From positions 7,235,501-7,299,500 of the forward strand of contig NZ_CP130630.1 in NCBI RefSeq assembly GCF_030551255.1: 64,000 nt of DNA, in the 5' to 3' direction. The DNA comes from Streptomyces sp. NL15-2K (GTDB lineage Bacteria; Actinomycetota; Actinomycetes; Streptomycetales; Streptomycetaceae). How positions within the stretch are numbered: position 1 is the first letter of the stretch; the number at the start of each line of letters is the position of its first letter. Positions 1-7,968 of the stretch are shown piece after piece. The position numbers were made by a program, and so were the translations under genes. Under the pieces are notes generated by a model. The model saw only the letters and a list, made by a program, of their open reading frames with translations, was not told the DNA's origin and ran no database searches.

Positions 1-896
1 GCGTCCGGGTGCTTCAGAAAATGGGCCTTCACCTGCTTTTCCAGGTCGGTTATCTGCTCGTTGAGGGCGATCAGCAGCTTCGCGTGGGCGGTGGCGGTGG
101 CCGCGTAGGCGGCGGTGACCGGCTCGGGCAGGCCCAGCTGCCGTTCGCGCAGCGCGGTGACGATCGTGGCTGCCTTCGCGTCACGGTTGTGCCGGCGGGC
201 ACGGGCCAGGACGGCGGTGATCTGGGCGCGGGTCAGCTTCGCCCCGGCCTGCGGGGTGGGCGCCTTGATCAGCAGTTCCAGCGCGTCCGTGCTGGTCAGC
301 GTGAGACCCGCGTAGGCGTTCAGGGCGGCGGGGAAGTACTCGCGCAGCGTACTGCGCAGCCGCTGGAAGGTGCGGGTGCGTTCCCAGATCAGTGTCTGGT
401 GGGCACGGGCGACAACCTTGACGGCCTGAGCTTGCTCGCTGTCTCCCGCCACCGGCCGCAGCTGGGCCCGGTCGATACGGACCATGTCGGCCAGCGCGTG
501 CGCGTCGCCCTTGTCACTCTTGGCACCGGAGGAGGCGTACCGCTCCTTGAACCGGGCAGCCTGCCGGGGGTTGATGGCGTAGACCTGGTAGCCGCAGGCG
601 ATCAGGGCTTGCACCCACGAGCCGCGGTCGGTCTCGATCCCGACCACCACCCCGGCCGAATCCAGGTCCTCGCCGCCGTGCCTCGCGATGAGCTCGTGCA
701 GCTTCGTGATCCCCTCCACACCCTCGGGCAGCCTCGCCGCAGCGAGTTTCCGGCCCGCCTCGTCCTGGACCTCGACGTCGTGGTGGTCTTCGGCCCAGTC
801 ATCGCCGATCAGCAGCAACTCGCCCTCCCGGTCTGGTACTTCGCTCGTGCAGCCTGCGGAAGGCGCGGCACGCGGCCTAATGGATCCAGTGCTCAC
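1..896 (-). CDS. IS110-family transposase (C-terminus beyond window)
   Basis: Reading the minus strand from a GTG at 896 gives about 298 codons open to the window edge, so the C-terminal serine domain is missing. The DEDD RuvC-like catalytic domain is visible: IGDDW (Asp near residue 32), GIETDRGSW (Glu near 88) and KSDKGDAHALA (Asp near 128 and 131). The sequence RTFQRLRSTLREYFPAAL that follows is typical of IS110 transposases. Such enzymes move a circular intermediate and, in the IS110 group, use a bridge RNA encoded upstream of the gene. A TTG near 826 would give a start closer to the conserved domain, so the start is uncertain. No terminal inverted repeat is expected for this family and none was seen. 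Confidence 0.9.
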   Translation of the reverse strand, partial: MSTGSIRPRAAPSAGCTSEVPDREGELLLIGDDWAEDHHDVEVQDEAGRKLAAARLPEGVEGITKLHELIARHGGEDLDSAGVVVGIETDRGSWVQALIACGYQVYAINPRQAARFKERYASSGAKSDKGDAHALADMVRIDRAQLRPVAGDSEQAQAVKVVARAHQTLIWERTRTFQRLRSTLREYFPAALNAYAGLTLTSTDALELLIKAPTPQAGAKLTRAQITAVLARARRHNRDAKAATIVTALRERQLGLPEPVTAAYAATATAHAKLLIALNEQITDLEKQVKAHFLKHPD

Positions 897-1171
897 GCCC
901 CACTGCCCGGCGGGCACGCCACCCCATCAACGGTCTGGCCTCCCGGCCGACCAGCAGGGGCACGGTCTGACCTCAGAAGTCGGATACTTCCGGCGGCGTG
1001 AGTGCTCACCTGCTGGCGGCTACGGCACCGAGTCTCTACGACCCGACAGCTCCCATTAGGCGGCTCCGCTCTCGCGGTGGTGCACCTTTCGAGGTGCCGA
1101 GTCGGGTGGTGGGTGGGCATAGGCCCGGGGGTCCAGGGGGCGGAGCCCCCTGGTGGGGGCGACACCCTTCC
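897..1171. repeat. Intergenic region with Streptomyces repeat and possible IS110 non-coding end
   Basis: The 275 bases between the transposase start and the transporter stop hold no gene. Positions 1107-1153 carry a dispersed element: a GGTGGGTGGGCATAGG block, a G run, then the palindrome AGGGGGCGGAGCCCCCT. The same element recurs at 54057-54104. It can fold as a hairpin and probably terminates the transporter gene read from the other side. The part next to the transposase (897 to roughly 1085) is where IS110-group elements encode their bridge RNA. I cannot define the element boundary. Confidence 0.5.
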
Positions 1172-2455
1172 TCAGCGCACCGCCACCGGCACCGGCCCCC
1201 GCCGCGCAGCGACCCGCGCCGCACGCGTCCCGAGCACCGTGATCGTCACCACGCCCACCACCGCCAGCAGACCGACCCCCACCGTCCCGGCCCAGCCGCC
1301 CGCATGAAACGCCACCGCCCCCACCATGCTCCCCGCGCTGGAGCCGACGTAGTACGCCGACTGATACAGCGCCGACGCCTGCGCCCGCCCCCGTGTCGCC
1401 GTCTTGCTGACCGCCGACGACGCGACCGCGTGCCCCGCGAAGAAACCCCCGGTGATCAGCACCAGCCCCAGCAGCACCAGCGGCAGCGACCCGGCCAGCG
1501 ACAGCAGCAGCCCCGAGGCCGTCGTGCCGCCCGCCGCGTACAGCGCACCCCGCCGACCCAGCCGGCCCACCAGCCGCCCCGCCGTCGACGCCGACACGGT
1601 ACCGACCAGGTAGATCAGGAAGATCGAGCCGACGATGCCCTGAGGCAGCCCGAAGGGAGCCTCCGACAGCCGGTACCCGATGACCGTGTACACGCCGCCG
1701 AACACCGTCATGAACAGCGCCCCGATCGCGTACAACCGGCGCAACAGCGGGTCGGACAGGTGGTCACGGACCGTACGCGCCAGAACCCGCGGCCGCAGCG
1801 ACCCCGCCACGAAGTGCTTCGGCGCCGGCAACAACGCCCGGAACGCCACCGCACACGCCACCGCGATCGCGCCGATCACGCCGACGGCCACCCGCCAGCC
1901 CCACTCCTGCGCGACCCACCCGGTGATGACCCGGCCACTCATCCCACCGACACTGTTGCCCGCGACGAACAGTCCGATCGCGGTGACCAGCGCCTTCGGC
2001 CGGACCTCCTCCGCGAGATACGCCGTCGCCGAGGCCGGCAGACCGGCCAGCGCCGCGCCCTGCACCGCCCGCAGCGCGACCAGCGCGGTCAGCGAGGGGG
2101 CGAAGGGGACCAGGAGACCCACGGTCACCGCGACCGCCAGCGAGGCCGTCATCACCGTACGACGGCCGAAGCGTTCCGACAGGGCGCTCATCGGCAGGAC
2201 GAACAGCGCCAGCCCACCGGTCGCGGCCGCCACCGTCCAGCTCGCCTCGCTCGCCGCCACCCCGAACTCGCCCGAGATCAGCGGCAGGAGCGCCTGTGTG
2301 GAGTACAGGAGGGCGAAGGTCGCGACACCCGCGAGGAAGAGGGCGAAGCTCATCCGGCGGTAGCCGGGGCCGCCCGGGGCCATACGGGAGTCGACGACAG
2401 GTGCAGGGGATGCGGCGCCCACGATGGTGGACGCCCCGGTACTGGCGGGAGACAT
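1172..2455 (-). CDS. MFS transporter, drug or metabolite efflux type
   Basis: A 427-aa integral membrane protein with about twelve hydrophobic segments after a 35-residue polar N-terminus. The loop between helices 2 and 3 reads SERFGRRTVM, the major facilitator motif A, and the second half has a matching RLVGRLGRRGALY. This is the layout of proton-driven drug:H+ antiporters of the YnfM/Bcr type; the substrate cannot be read from sequence. It is transcribed divergently from the LysR-type gene about 120 bases away, a common arrangement in which the regulator controls the pump. The start is the ATG at 2455. A repeat hairpin lies just downstream (1131-1150). Confidence 0.88.
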   Translation of the reverse strand: MSPASTGASTIVGAASPAPVVDSRMAPGGPGYRRMSFALFLAGVATFALLYSTQALLPLISGEFGVAASEASWTVAAATGGLALFVLPMSALSERFGRRTVMTASLAVAVTVGLLVPFAPSLTALVALRAVQGAALAGLPASATAYLAEEVRPKALVTAIGLFVAGNSVGGMSGRVITGWVAQEWGWRVAVGVIGAIAVACAVAFRALLPAPKHFVAGSLRPRVLARTVRDHLSDPLLRRLYAIGALFMTVFGGVYTVIGYRLSEAPFGLPQGIVGSIFLIYLVGTVSASTAGRLVGRLGRRGALYAAGGTTASGLLLSLAGSLPLVLLGLVLITGGFFAGHAVASSAVSKTATRGRAQASALYQSAYYVGSSAGSMVGAVAFHAGGWAGTVGVGLLAVVGVVTITVLGTRAARVAARRGPVPVAVR

Positions 2456-2575
2456 GCTTCGAAGCTACGTACGCCCCCACTGATCCGTCCAATGCACGGA
2501 AACGCCATAATCGTTCCCATGGTGCATCAACGCAGCTCACAGGCTCACCTGTCACCATCCGGTGACACAGAAGAC

Positions 2576-3490
2576 ATGACCGGGACAGCGGACATGTCGA
2601 GGCTCCTCGCCCCCCGCCTCGCCTACTTCGCCGGCGTGGCCCGCACCGAACACGTCACCCGCGCCGCCCAGGAGATGCAGGTCCCGCAGTCCACCCTCTC
2701 CCGCGCGATGGTCCGCCTGGAACAGGACCTGGGCGTCGACCTGTTCGCCCGCCGCGGCCGCACGGTCTCCCTGACCCCCGCCGGCCGCACCTTCCTCGGC
2801 TCCGTCGAACGCGCCCTCGCCGAGATCGAGCGCGCCGCCGAGGAGGTCCGCGCCGACGCCGACCCCACCGCCGGCAAGGTCGCCTTCGGATTCCTGCACA
2901 CCATGGGCGCCGAAACCGTGCCAGGCCTCATCCAGGCCTTCCGCGCCGACCACCCGCGCGTCCGCTTCAGCCTCGTCCAGAACTACGGCGAGGCGATGAT
3001 CGAACGCCTGCGAGCGGGCGAACTGGACCTCTGCCTGACCTCCCCCGTCCCCGACGCCCCCGACCTCGTGGCCCGCCGCCTCGACGAACAGAAACTCCGC
3101 CTCGTCGTCCCGGCCGACCACCGCCTCGCCCCCCGCAGACGCGTCCGCCTGGCCGAGGCCGCCGACGAAACCTTCGTCACCCTGGAACCCGGCTACGGTC
3201 TGCGCCGCATCACGGACGACCTGTGCCAGGAGGCGGGCTTCCGCCCCCGCGTCGCCTTCGAGGGAGAGGAGGCGGAGACCTTGAGGGGCTTGGTGGCAGC
3301 GGGCCTGGGCGTCGCGCTCCTGCCCCCGCCGGCAGTCCCACGCCCGGGGGTGGTGGAACTGACGGTCACGGCCCCAAGGGCGGCGAGAGAAATCGGCGTG
3401 GCCTGGCTGGACGGCCACCCGGACACCCCGCCGGTGGCAGCCTTCAAGAAGTTCCTGCTTTCGAGAAGAGGGAATTTGCTGCCCACCTAG
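2576..3490 (+). CDS. LysR-family transcriptional regulator
   Basis: About 304 residues with the LysR winged helix-turn-helix at the N-terminus (YFAGVARTEHVTRAAQEMQ, then PQSTLSRAMVRLEQDLG and LFARRGRTVSLTPAG). A two-lobed periplasmic-binding-protein-like effector domain follows (GKVAFGFLHTMG onward, with RLRAGELDLCL and LVAAGLGVALLPPP). It should bind DNA as a tetramer and respond to a small molecule. The divergent MFS gene is the likely target. Start choice: ATG 2576 (MTGTADMSRLL) keeps the helix-turn-helix close to the N-terminus; ATG 2519 adds 19 residues and ATG 2594 removes 6. None has a strong ribosome-binding site. The long open frame further upstream is antisense to the MFS gene. Confidence 0.87.
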   Translation: MTGTADMSRLLAPRLAYFAGVARTEHVTRAAQEMQVPQSTLSRAMVRLEQDLGVDLFARRGRTVSLTPAGRTFLGSVERALAEIERAAEEVRADADPTAGKVAFGFLHTMGAETVPGLIQAFRADHPRVRFSLVQNYGEAMIERLRAGELDLCLTSPVPDAPDLVARRLDEQKLRLVVPADHRLAPRRRVRLAEAADETFVTLEPGYGLRRITDDLCQEAGFRPRVAFEGEEAETLRGLVAAGLGVALLPPPAVPRPGVVELTVTAPRAAREIGVAWLDGHPDTPPVAAFKKFLLSRRGNLLPT

Positions 3491-3496
3491 GGGCGC

Positions 3497-3544
3497 GGGG
3501 CTGTGTTGAATATGCGGCTCCGCCGCGTGGGCGCGACCAGCCCC
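3497..3544. terminator. Streptomyces repeat-type hairpin between convergent genes
   Basis: GGGGCTG (3497-3503) pairs with CAGCCCC (3538-3544) around an inner GCGGCTCCGCCGC palindrome. The block begins with GGGGCGCGGGG right after the LysR stop. This GGGGCGCGGGG...CAGCCCC repeat is common at Streptomyces 3' ends and probably terminates the LysR gene and the convergent hydrolase gene. A related GGGGCGCGGGGAAC block lies on the minus strand near 47757-47785. Confidence 0.6.
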
Positions 3545-3577
3545 CCACAAACCCGCACACCCTACCGAACCGAGGGA

Positions 3578-4339
3578 TCAACGGCGAAGGGACCGCCCGA
3601 AGCCGGAGGCAAGCGGCATCCGCAACCCCAAAGGAGGCGGAGCCGCCAACGCATCCCGAACAGGCCGAGAAAACGCCCGCCCGAACAACGCCCCCATCAC
3701 AAAGTCCTCAGCCAACGCATGCACTTCATCCCGATGCTGATGCAACCCGTGCCCATCGGAGTGCACCTCGAACCGGCACACCTCCCGGTTCGCCTTCTTC
3801 ACCCGGGCCGCCAGCCGGAACGACAACTCCGGATCCGTACGCTCGTCATTCGTGCCGTGCACGACCAGCACCCGGCGCCCCACGAGCTGCTTCACCGGTT
3901 CGGGCGGTGCGGCCACGTCCTCCTCGGGCAGCCAAGGGGCCATCGCGACCACGGAGTTGACGGCCTCGTGTCCGCCCGCGTGCAGTGCCGCGCGGCCGCC
4001 CATGTCGACGCCGGCGAGGCAGACGGGGACGTCGCCGTAGCGCCGTACGGCCTCCTCGACGGCCCAGGACGCGTCCTGGGCCAGATGGGCCTCGCTGCCG
4101 TTCCAGCCGCGATAGCGGTAGTGGACGACGTGCGCGGCGAGCCCCTCCTCGCGGCCCGCGCGGACGAGCCGGCGGCCCAGCGTCCGTACGGAGGCCGTCG
4201 CCAGGATGGAGGACGGTCTGCGGTGGGAGACCTCGTCGCCGCCGGGGAGCAGCAGAACCACCCCGCTCACCGCCGTCGGCTCCGGACCGAGCGCCCGCCC
4301 CAGCCGGGCCGTGCGAACCGGCGTCGCTTGCTGTGCCAT
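3578..4339 (-). CDS. Alpha/beta-fold hydrolase with Asp at the nucleophile elbow
   Basis: A 253-aa cytosolic protein with the alpha/beta hydrolase core: an early VVLLLPGG strand with oxyanion loop, the nucleophile elbow AGVDMGG, the acid VVHGTNDERTD, and the late histidine SDGHGLHQH. The elbow has Asp where esterases have Ser (GxSxG). A covalent Asp nucleophile is used by haloalkane dehalogenases and epoxide hydrolases, but those have cap domains not apparent here. The residue may therefore be a specialised nucleophile or a loss of activity. Substrate unknown. It is divergent from adenosine deaminase with about 110 bases between. Confidence 0.75.
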   Translation of the reverse strand: MAQQATPVRTARLGRALGPEPTAVSGVVLLLPGGDEVSHRRPSSILATASVRTLGRRLVRAGREEGLAAHVVHYRYRGWNGSEAHLAQDASWAVEEAVRRYGDVPVCLAGVDMGGRAALHAGGHEAVNSVVAMAPWLPEEDVAAPPEPVKQLVGRRVLVVHGTNDERTDPELSFRLAARVKKANREVCRFEVHSDGHGLHQHRDEVHALAEDFVMGALFGRAFSRPVRDALAAPPPLGLRMPLASGFGRSLRR

Positions 4340-4424
4340 GACAGAACAGTGTCAGAAGAGATGGTGTACGCCACTAGTCCGTGCGGTCACCGTTACGTAT
4401 CGGCGGATTCGTACACCGAGCGAT

Positions 4425-4436
4425 CTACGCGCGTAG
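4425..4436. promoter_or_regulatory. Operator CTACGCGCGTAG upstream of add
   Basis: A perfect 12-bp palindrome, extended context GATCTACGCGCGTAGGAG, overlaps the first bases of the AGGAGG ribosome-binding site of adenosine deaminase. The same 12-mer occurs at 36243-36254 (deoC) and 40161-40172 (purine nucleoside phosphorylase). It is probably a repressor operator for nucleoside salvage; the regulator is not identifiable in the window. Confidence 0.7.
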
Positions 4437-4452
4437 GAGGTAGAGTGCGGAG

Positions 4453-5616
4453 ATGACGAGCCAGACTGCCCCGATGGGAACCACCCCGAGCTCGGACCAG
4501 ATCCGCCAGGCACCCAAGGTTCTGCTCCACGACCACCTCGACGGCGGGCTGCGCCCCGGCACGATCGTCGACCTCGCCCGGGAGACGGGGTATGCCCACC
4601 TGCCCGAGACCGACCCCGACAAGCTCGGCGTCTGGTTCCGCGAGGCCGCCGACTCCGGTTCTCTGGAACGGTACTTGGAGACCTTCTCGCACACCGTCGG
4701 CGTCATGCAGACCCGCGACGCCCTCGTCCGCGTCGCCGCCGAGTGCGCCGAGGACCTCGCCGAGGACGGAGTCGTATACGCCGAGGTGCGGTACGCCCCC
4801 GAGCAGCACCTGAACGGCGGGCTCAGCCTCGAAGAGGTCGTCGAGGCCGTCAACGAGGGCTTCCGGGAGGGGGAGCGCCGGGCCAGGGCGAACGGTCACC
4901 GGATCCGCGTCGGCGCCCTGCTCACCGCCATGCGGCACGCCGCCCGCGCCCTGGAGATCGCCGAACTCGCCAACCGCTACCGCGACTTGGGTGTCGTCGG
5001 CTTCGACATCGCGGGCGCGGAGGCGGGCTACCCGCCCACCCGGCACCTCGACGCCTTCGAGTACCTCAAGCGCGAGAACAACCACTTCACCATCCACGCC
5101 GGCGAGGCCTTCGGGCTGCCGTCCATCTGGCAGGCCCTGCAGTGGTGCGGCGCCGACCGGCTCGGCCACGGCGTGCGCATCATCGACGACATCCAGGTCC
5201 ACGAGGACGGCTCGGTCAAGCTAGGACGGCTCGCCTCGTACGTGCGGGACAAGCGGATCCCGCTGGAGATGTGCCCCAGCTCCAACCTCCAGACGGGAGC
5301 CGCCGACTCCTACGCCGAGCACCCGATCGGGCTGCTGCGCCGACTGCATTTCCGCACGACCGTGAACACGGACAACAGGCTCATGTCGGGGACCAGCATG
5401 AGCCGGGAATTCGAGCACCTTGTCGAAGCATTCGGTTACACGCTCGATGACATGCAGTGGTTCTCCGTCAATGCGATGAAATCCGCATTCATTCCTTTCG
5501 ATGAAAGACTCGCCATGATCAATGACGTCATCAAGCCTGGGTATGCCGAGCTGAAGTCCGCATGGCTGTTCCAGCAGACCGCTTCCACCAGCGGCTCTGT
5601 GGGCGCGGAGGGCTGA
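4453..5616 (+). CDS. add: Adenosine deaminase
   Basis: A 387-aa metal-dependent amidohydrolase that converts adenosine and deoxyadenosine to inosine and deoxyinosine. Zinc ligands are visible: HDHLDGG (His26, His28), HAGEA (His215, with catalytic Glu218), LGHGVR (His239) and NTDN (Asp307). The start is ATG 4453 with AGGAGG at 4435-4440. Length is slightly above the usual 330-370. The CTACGCGCGTAG operator at 4425 links it to deoC and the purine nucleoside phosphorylase gene, the next steps in deoxyadenosine breakdown. The last third of the gene (from about 5400) has visibly lower G/C at third positions than the rest. Confidence 0.96.
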   Translation: MTSQTAPMGTTPSSDQIRQAPKVLLHDHLDGGLRPGTIVDLARETGYAHLPETDPDKLGVWFREAADSGSLERYLETFSHTVGVMQTRDALVRVAAECAEDLAEDGVVYAEVRYAPEQHLNGGLSLEEVVEAVNEGFREGERRARANGHRIRVGALLTAMRHAARALEIAELANRYRDLGVVGFDIAGAEAGYPPTRHLDAFEYLKRENNHFTIHAGEAFGLPSIWQALQWCGADRLGHGVRIIDDIQVHEDGSVKLGRLASYVRDKRIPLEMCPSSNLQTGAADSYAEHPIGLLRRLHFRTTVNTDNRLMSGTSMSREFEHLVEAFGYTLDDMQWFSVNAMKSAFIPFDERLAMINDVIKPGYAELKSAWLFQQTASTSGSVGAEG

Positions 5617-5754
5617 TCGAGGGGAGACCGGGGCGCGGCGTACGGGCGGGCGTTCACAATCCATCCGCATTTCGATGTTTGCGGTGTGTGGCTGGGCATG
5701 TTTACGGTCGTGGGCCGCTCATATCCCCGTGACTCCATTTCGAGGACGCATTTC

Positions 5755-6312
5755 ATGAAGCAGTCTGCTGCCAAGACCCTCGGTGTCGCCGCCCTCGGTG
5801 CCGCCTTCGCCGCCGCCGGTGCGGGTGCCGCGAACGCCGCGCCGGCCGTGCCGGACGCCACCCAGGCGCTGAACGGCATTACCAAGACGCTCCCGACGGA
5901 GAACGTCGGCAAGACGCTCCCGGCGAAGAACGTCGGCAAGACGCTGCCCGCGGGGAACCTCGGCAAGACGCTGCCTGCGGGGAATCTCGGCAAGACGCTG
6001 CCGACGAAGAACGTCGGCAAGACGCTGCCCGCGGGGAACGTCGGCAAGGCGCTGCCCGCGGGGAACGTCGGCAAGGCGCTGCCGGGTGCCGGAGAGGTGC
6101 TGTCCCAGGCGCAGCCGGCGCTCGCCGGGGGTCGGAACGCCGTGCAGCCGGCCGCCCAGAAGGGCACCGGCGGTCCGACCGCGCCGGTCGCCGGTCTGCT
6201 CGGCGGTCTGCCGGTGAAGGGCCTGCCCACGCAGGGCCTGCCCACGCAGGGCCTGCCGGCGCAGGGTCTGCCCACACAGGGTCTGCCCCTGAACGGCGTT
6301 CCGCTCGTCTGA
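5755..6312 (+). CDS. Secreted low-complexity protein with two tandem-repeat blocks
   Basis: A 185-aa exported protein. The N-terminus MKQSAAKTLGVAALG with a following Ala-rich core ending in AANAAPA is a Sec signal peptide, cleaved near residue 27. The mature part contains about eight copies of a nine-residue unit of the form (V/L)GK(T/A)LPAGN at residues 45-110, then a C-terminal block of GLPTQ units (about five copies). No enzymatic motif is present, and any ATP-binding label used for relatives would not be supported by this sequence. Likely a cell-wall or extracellular protein; function unknown. ATG 5755 is preceded by GAGGACGC. It is monocistronic and ends at a strong terminator. Confidence 0.8.
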   Translation: MKQSAAKTLGVAALGAAFAAAGAGAANAAPAVPDATQALNGITKTLPTENVGKTLPAKNVGKTLPAGNLGKTLPAGNLGKTLPTKNVGKTLPAGNVGKALPAGNVGKALPGAGEVLSQAQPALAGGRNAVQPAAQKGTGGPTAPVAGLLGGLPVKGLPTQGLPTQGLPAQGLPTQGLPLNGVPLV

Positions 6313-6324
6313 TCGGCGTCGCCT

Positions 6325-6381
6325 CCGTACGCGCCGGTGGGGCGCACCCTCGGACACGGGGTGCGCCCCACCGGCGTACGG
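6325..6381. terminator. Bidirectional hairpin terminator
   Basis: Positions 6325-6349 and 6359-6381 form an almost perfect stem of about 23 bp (core GCCGGTGGGGCGCACCC with its complement, 2-nt bulge). It sits between the plus-strand secreted protein gene and the minus-strand PspC gene. Confidence 0.85.
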
Positions 6382-6393
6382 CTGTCCGGGCGG

Positions 6394-6597
6394 TCACCAG
6401 GCCGTGCGGGCCGCCTTCCCCTCCGAGGGGAACAGGATCCACAGCGCGATGTACAGCAGGAACTGCGGGCCCGGCAGCAGGCAGGAGACCAGGAAGATCA
6501 CGCGCATGGTCGTCGCGGAGGTGCCGAAGCGCTGCGCCAGCGCGGCGCACACTCCGCCGATCATGCGGCCGTTGGTGGGGCGGGCGAGGCGGTTCAT
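6394..6597 (-). CDS. PspC-domain membrane protein
   Basis: A 67-aa protein that is essentially a single PspC domain: RMIGGVCAALAQRFG followed by a hydrophobic helix (VIFLVSCLLPGPQFLLYIALWILFP) and a short basic tail. PspC proteins are small inner-membrane proteins tied to envelope stress responses. The start is ATG 6597, with AAGGAGCCGAT just upstream; longer frames beginning at 6654 lack this signal. Confidence 0.85.
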   Translation of the reverse strand: MNRLARPTNGRMIGGVCAALAQRFGTSATTMRVIFLVSCLLPGPQFLLYIALWILFPSEGKAARTAW

Positions 6598-6696
6598 ATC
6601 GGCTCCTTCGTCTGCGCGTCTTCGCGTCTTCGCATGGACCGGTTGGCTGCCCATCTACCGACAACACTACGGACCCGAAACGGACGTAGCGTCGCT

Positions 6697-7248
6697 CTAT
6701 GGGGCGATCCCGACCCTGGGAATCGTCGGGGTCCGACCCTGAAGTGCTTCCTCCTGGTGGAGGGAACCGCGCCGGGCGCGCTCCTTCCTGCGGCGGAGCC
6801 AGGCACGGGCCGCCGGCACGAACGCGGCGTGGGCCAGGCCCACGCCCGCCGTGTTCAGCAGGAGCGAGTCGATGTCGACGACCTGCCCGGGCACCGCCGT
6901 CTGGAGCAGCTCGATGCCCAGCGAGATGAGGGCGCCGGCGGCGGTCGTGCGCAGGAAAGAGGCGAGCGGGGAGACCGCGAGCCTGCCGTGGACCATGGGC
7001 AGCAGGACGCCCAGTGGGGCGAGCAGCCCGAGCCCTTCGACGATGCGCCGGGCGCCTTCCTGCCAGCCCAGCGCGAGATCGGACCGGATGCCGGCCAGCG
7101 GATGCAGGTTGGGCGGCATCACCCAAGGGACGTCCAGCGGACGCAGCGTGAACCAGGCGACGAACGCCAGGTGCGCGACGAGGAGGGCACCTCCTGTCAC
7201 ACGGATGCGAATCGCGGCGCTGCCGCCGATGGAGCCTTGACGCTGCAC
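6697..7248 (-). CDS. VanZ-family membrane protein
   Basis: A 183-aa membrane protein with four to five hydrophobic segments. The VanZ signature is present: FTLRPLDVPWV after helix 1, a GLLAPLGVLLP segment, SLGIELLQTAVPGQVVDIDSLLLNTAGVGLA, then a polar Arg-rich tail. VanZ proteins can affect teicoplanin resistance, but most actinobacterial members are of unknown role, so no resistance function is claimed. The GTG start at 7248 follows TAGGGGATC. It precedes the PspC gene in the same direction with about 100 bases between. Confidence 0.82.
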   Translation of the reverse strand: MQRQGSIGGSAAIRIRVTGGALLVAHLAFVAWFTLRPLDVPWVMPPNLHPLAGIRSDLALGWQEGARRIVEGLGLLAPLGVLLPMVHGRLAVSPLASFLRTTAAGALISLGIELLQTAVPGQVVDIDSLLLNTAGVGLAHAAFVPAARAWLRRRKERARRGSLHQEEALQGRTPTIPRVGIAP

Positions 7249-7353
7249 GATCCCCTAGACGCGGCCTCCGGCACGGTCGGTTCCGGGATGCCCAGGAGCA
7301 CGGCATGAGGCTTGCGCCACACGCCCCTTTTCAGGCTCGTGCGTCCTCGTACG

Positions 7354-7968
7354 TCAGGGCCCCGCGACCTCGCCCGACGGCGGCTCCTTGCTGCCCGGCC
7401 GGGAGCGGACCTCGTCCGTGCACTCGTAGCGGCGCGGCGGCTCGCCGTCAGGCCCGCCGAGGATCACCGAGCCGTCGCCCTCGGCGGCCGCCGAGTCGGA
7501 GAACGTGCAGACCAGCTGGGCGAGGGCGTAGGAGGTGAGGTCGCCGGGCGCGGTGCTCAGGCGCAGTGTGTCCTCGGGGTCCCCGAGGCGCGGCCCGCTC
7601 ACCGTCATGCCGCCGCGCACGTCGGTGCTGTACCCGGCCTCCTTCTCCGCGGACGAAGGCGTCTCGGCGAGCTCGTCGAGCAGGCCCTGCGCCACCAGCA
7701 CCCGCCGCTGGGAGTCCGCCGTACCGTCCGGGACGCGCACGGTCCGGTCGACGGCCACCAGCGACGAGCCGCACAGCAGGAACACCTGCACCGGCAGCCC
7801 GCGCGAGGCCTGCGTCGAGATGTCCGGCTCGGTCAGGGAGCAGCGCACCCGGGAGGGCGCGGGACCGAAGTCCGTCGGCACCTCCGTGGCCCGGATGCCG
7901 CATCCCGCGAGGAGCCCGGCGAGCACGGGGAGCGCGAGCAGGTGTCGTACGTTCCGTCGTACGTTCAT
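7354..7968 (-). CDS. Lipoprotein with GerMN-like domain, co-transcribed with afsQ1-afsQ2
   Basis: A 204-aa secreted lipoprotein with lipobox LAGLLAGCG (lipidated Cys near residue 23). The mature region (VQVFLLCGSSLVAVDRTV, then QGLLDELAETPSSAEKEAGYST) resembles the GerMN fold seen in LpqB-like envelope proteins. The start ATG 7968 shares one base with the afsQ2 stop (TGATG), so the gene is translationally coupled to the sensor kinase. In S. coelicolor a lipoprotein gene also follows afsQ2. It may modulate AfsQ2 signal sensing at the membrane, but that is inference. Confidence 0.85.
   Translation of the reverse strand: MNVRRNVRHLLALPVLAGLLAGCGIRATEVPTDFGPAPSRVRCSLTEPDISTQASRGLPVQVFLLCGSSLVAVDRTVRVPDGTADSQRRVLVAQGLLDELAETPSSAEKEAGYSTDVRGGMTVSGPRLGDPEDTLRLSTAPGDLTSYALAQLVCTFSDSAAAEGDGSVILGGPDGEPPRRYECTDEVRSRPGSKEPPSGEVAGP

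Noticed and set aside
998..2518. Plus-strand open frame joined to the LysR gene
   Set aside because: Antisense to the MFS transporter; Arg/His/Pro-rich translation typical of GC-rich shadow frames.
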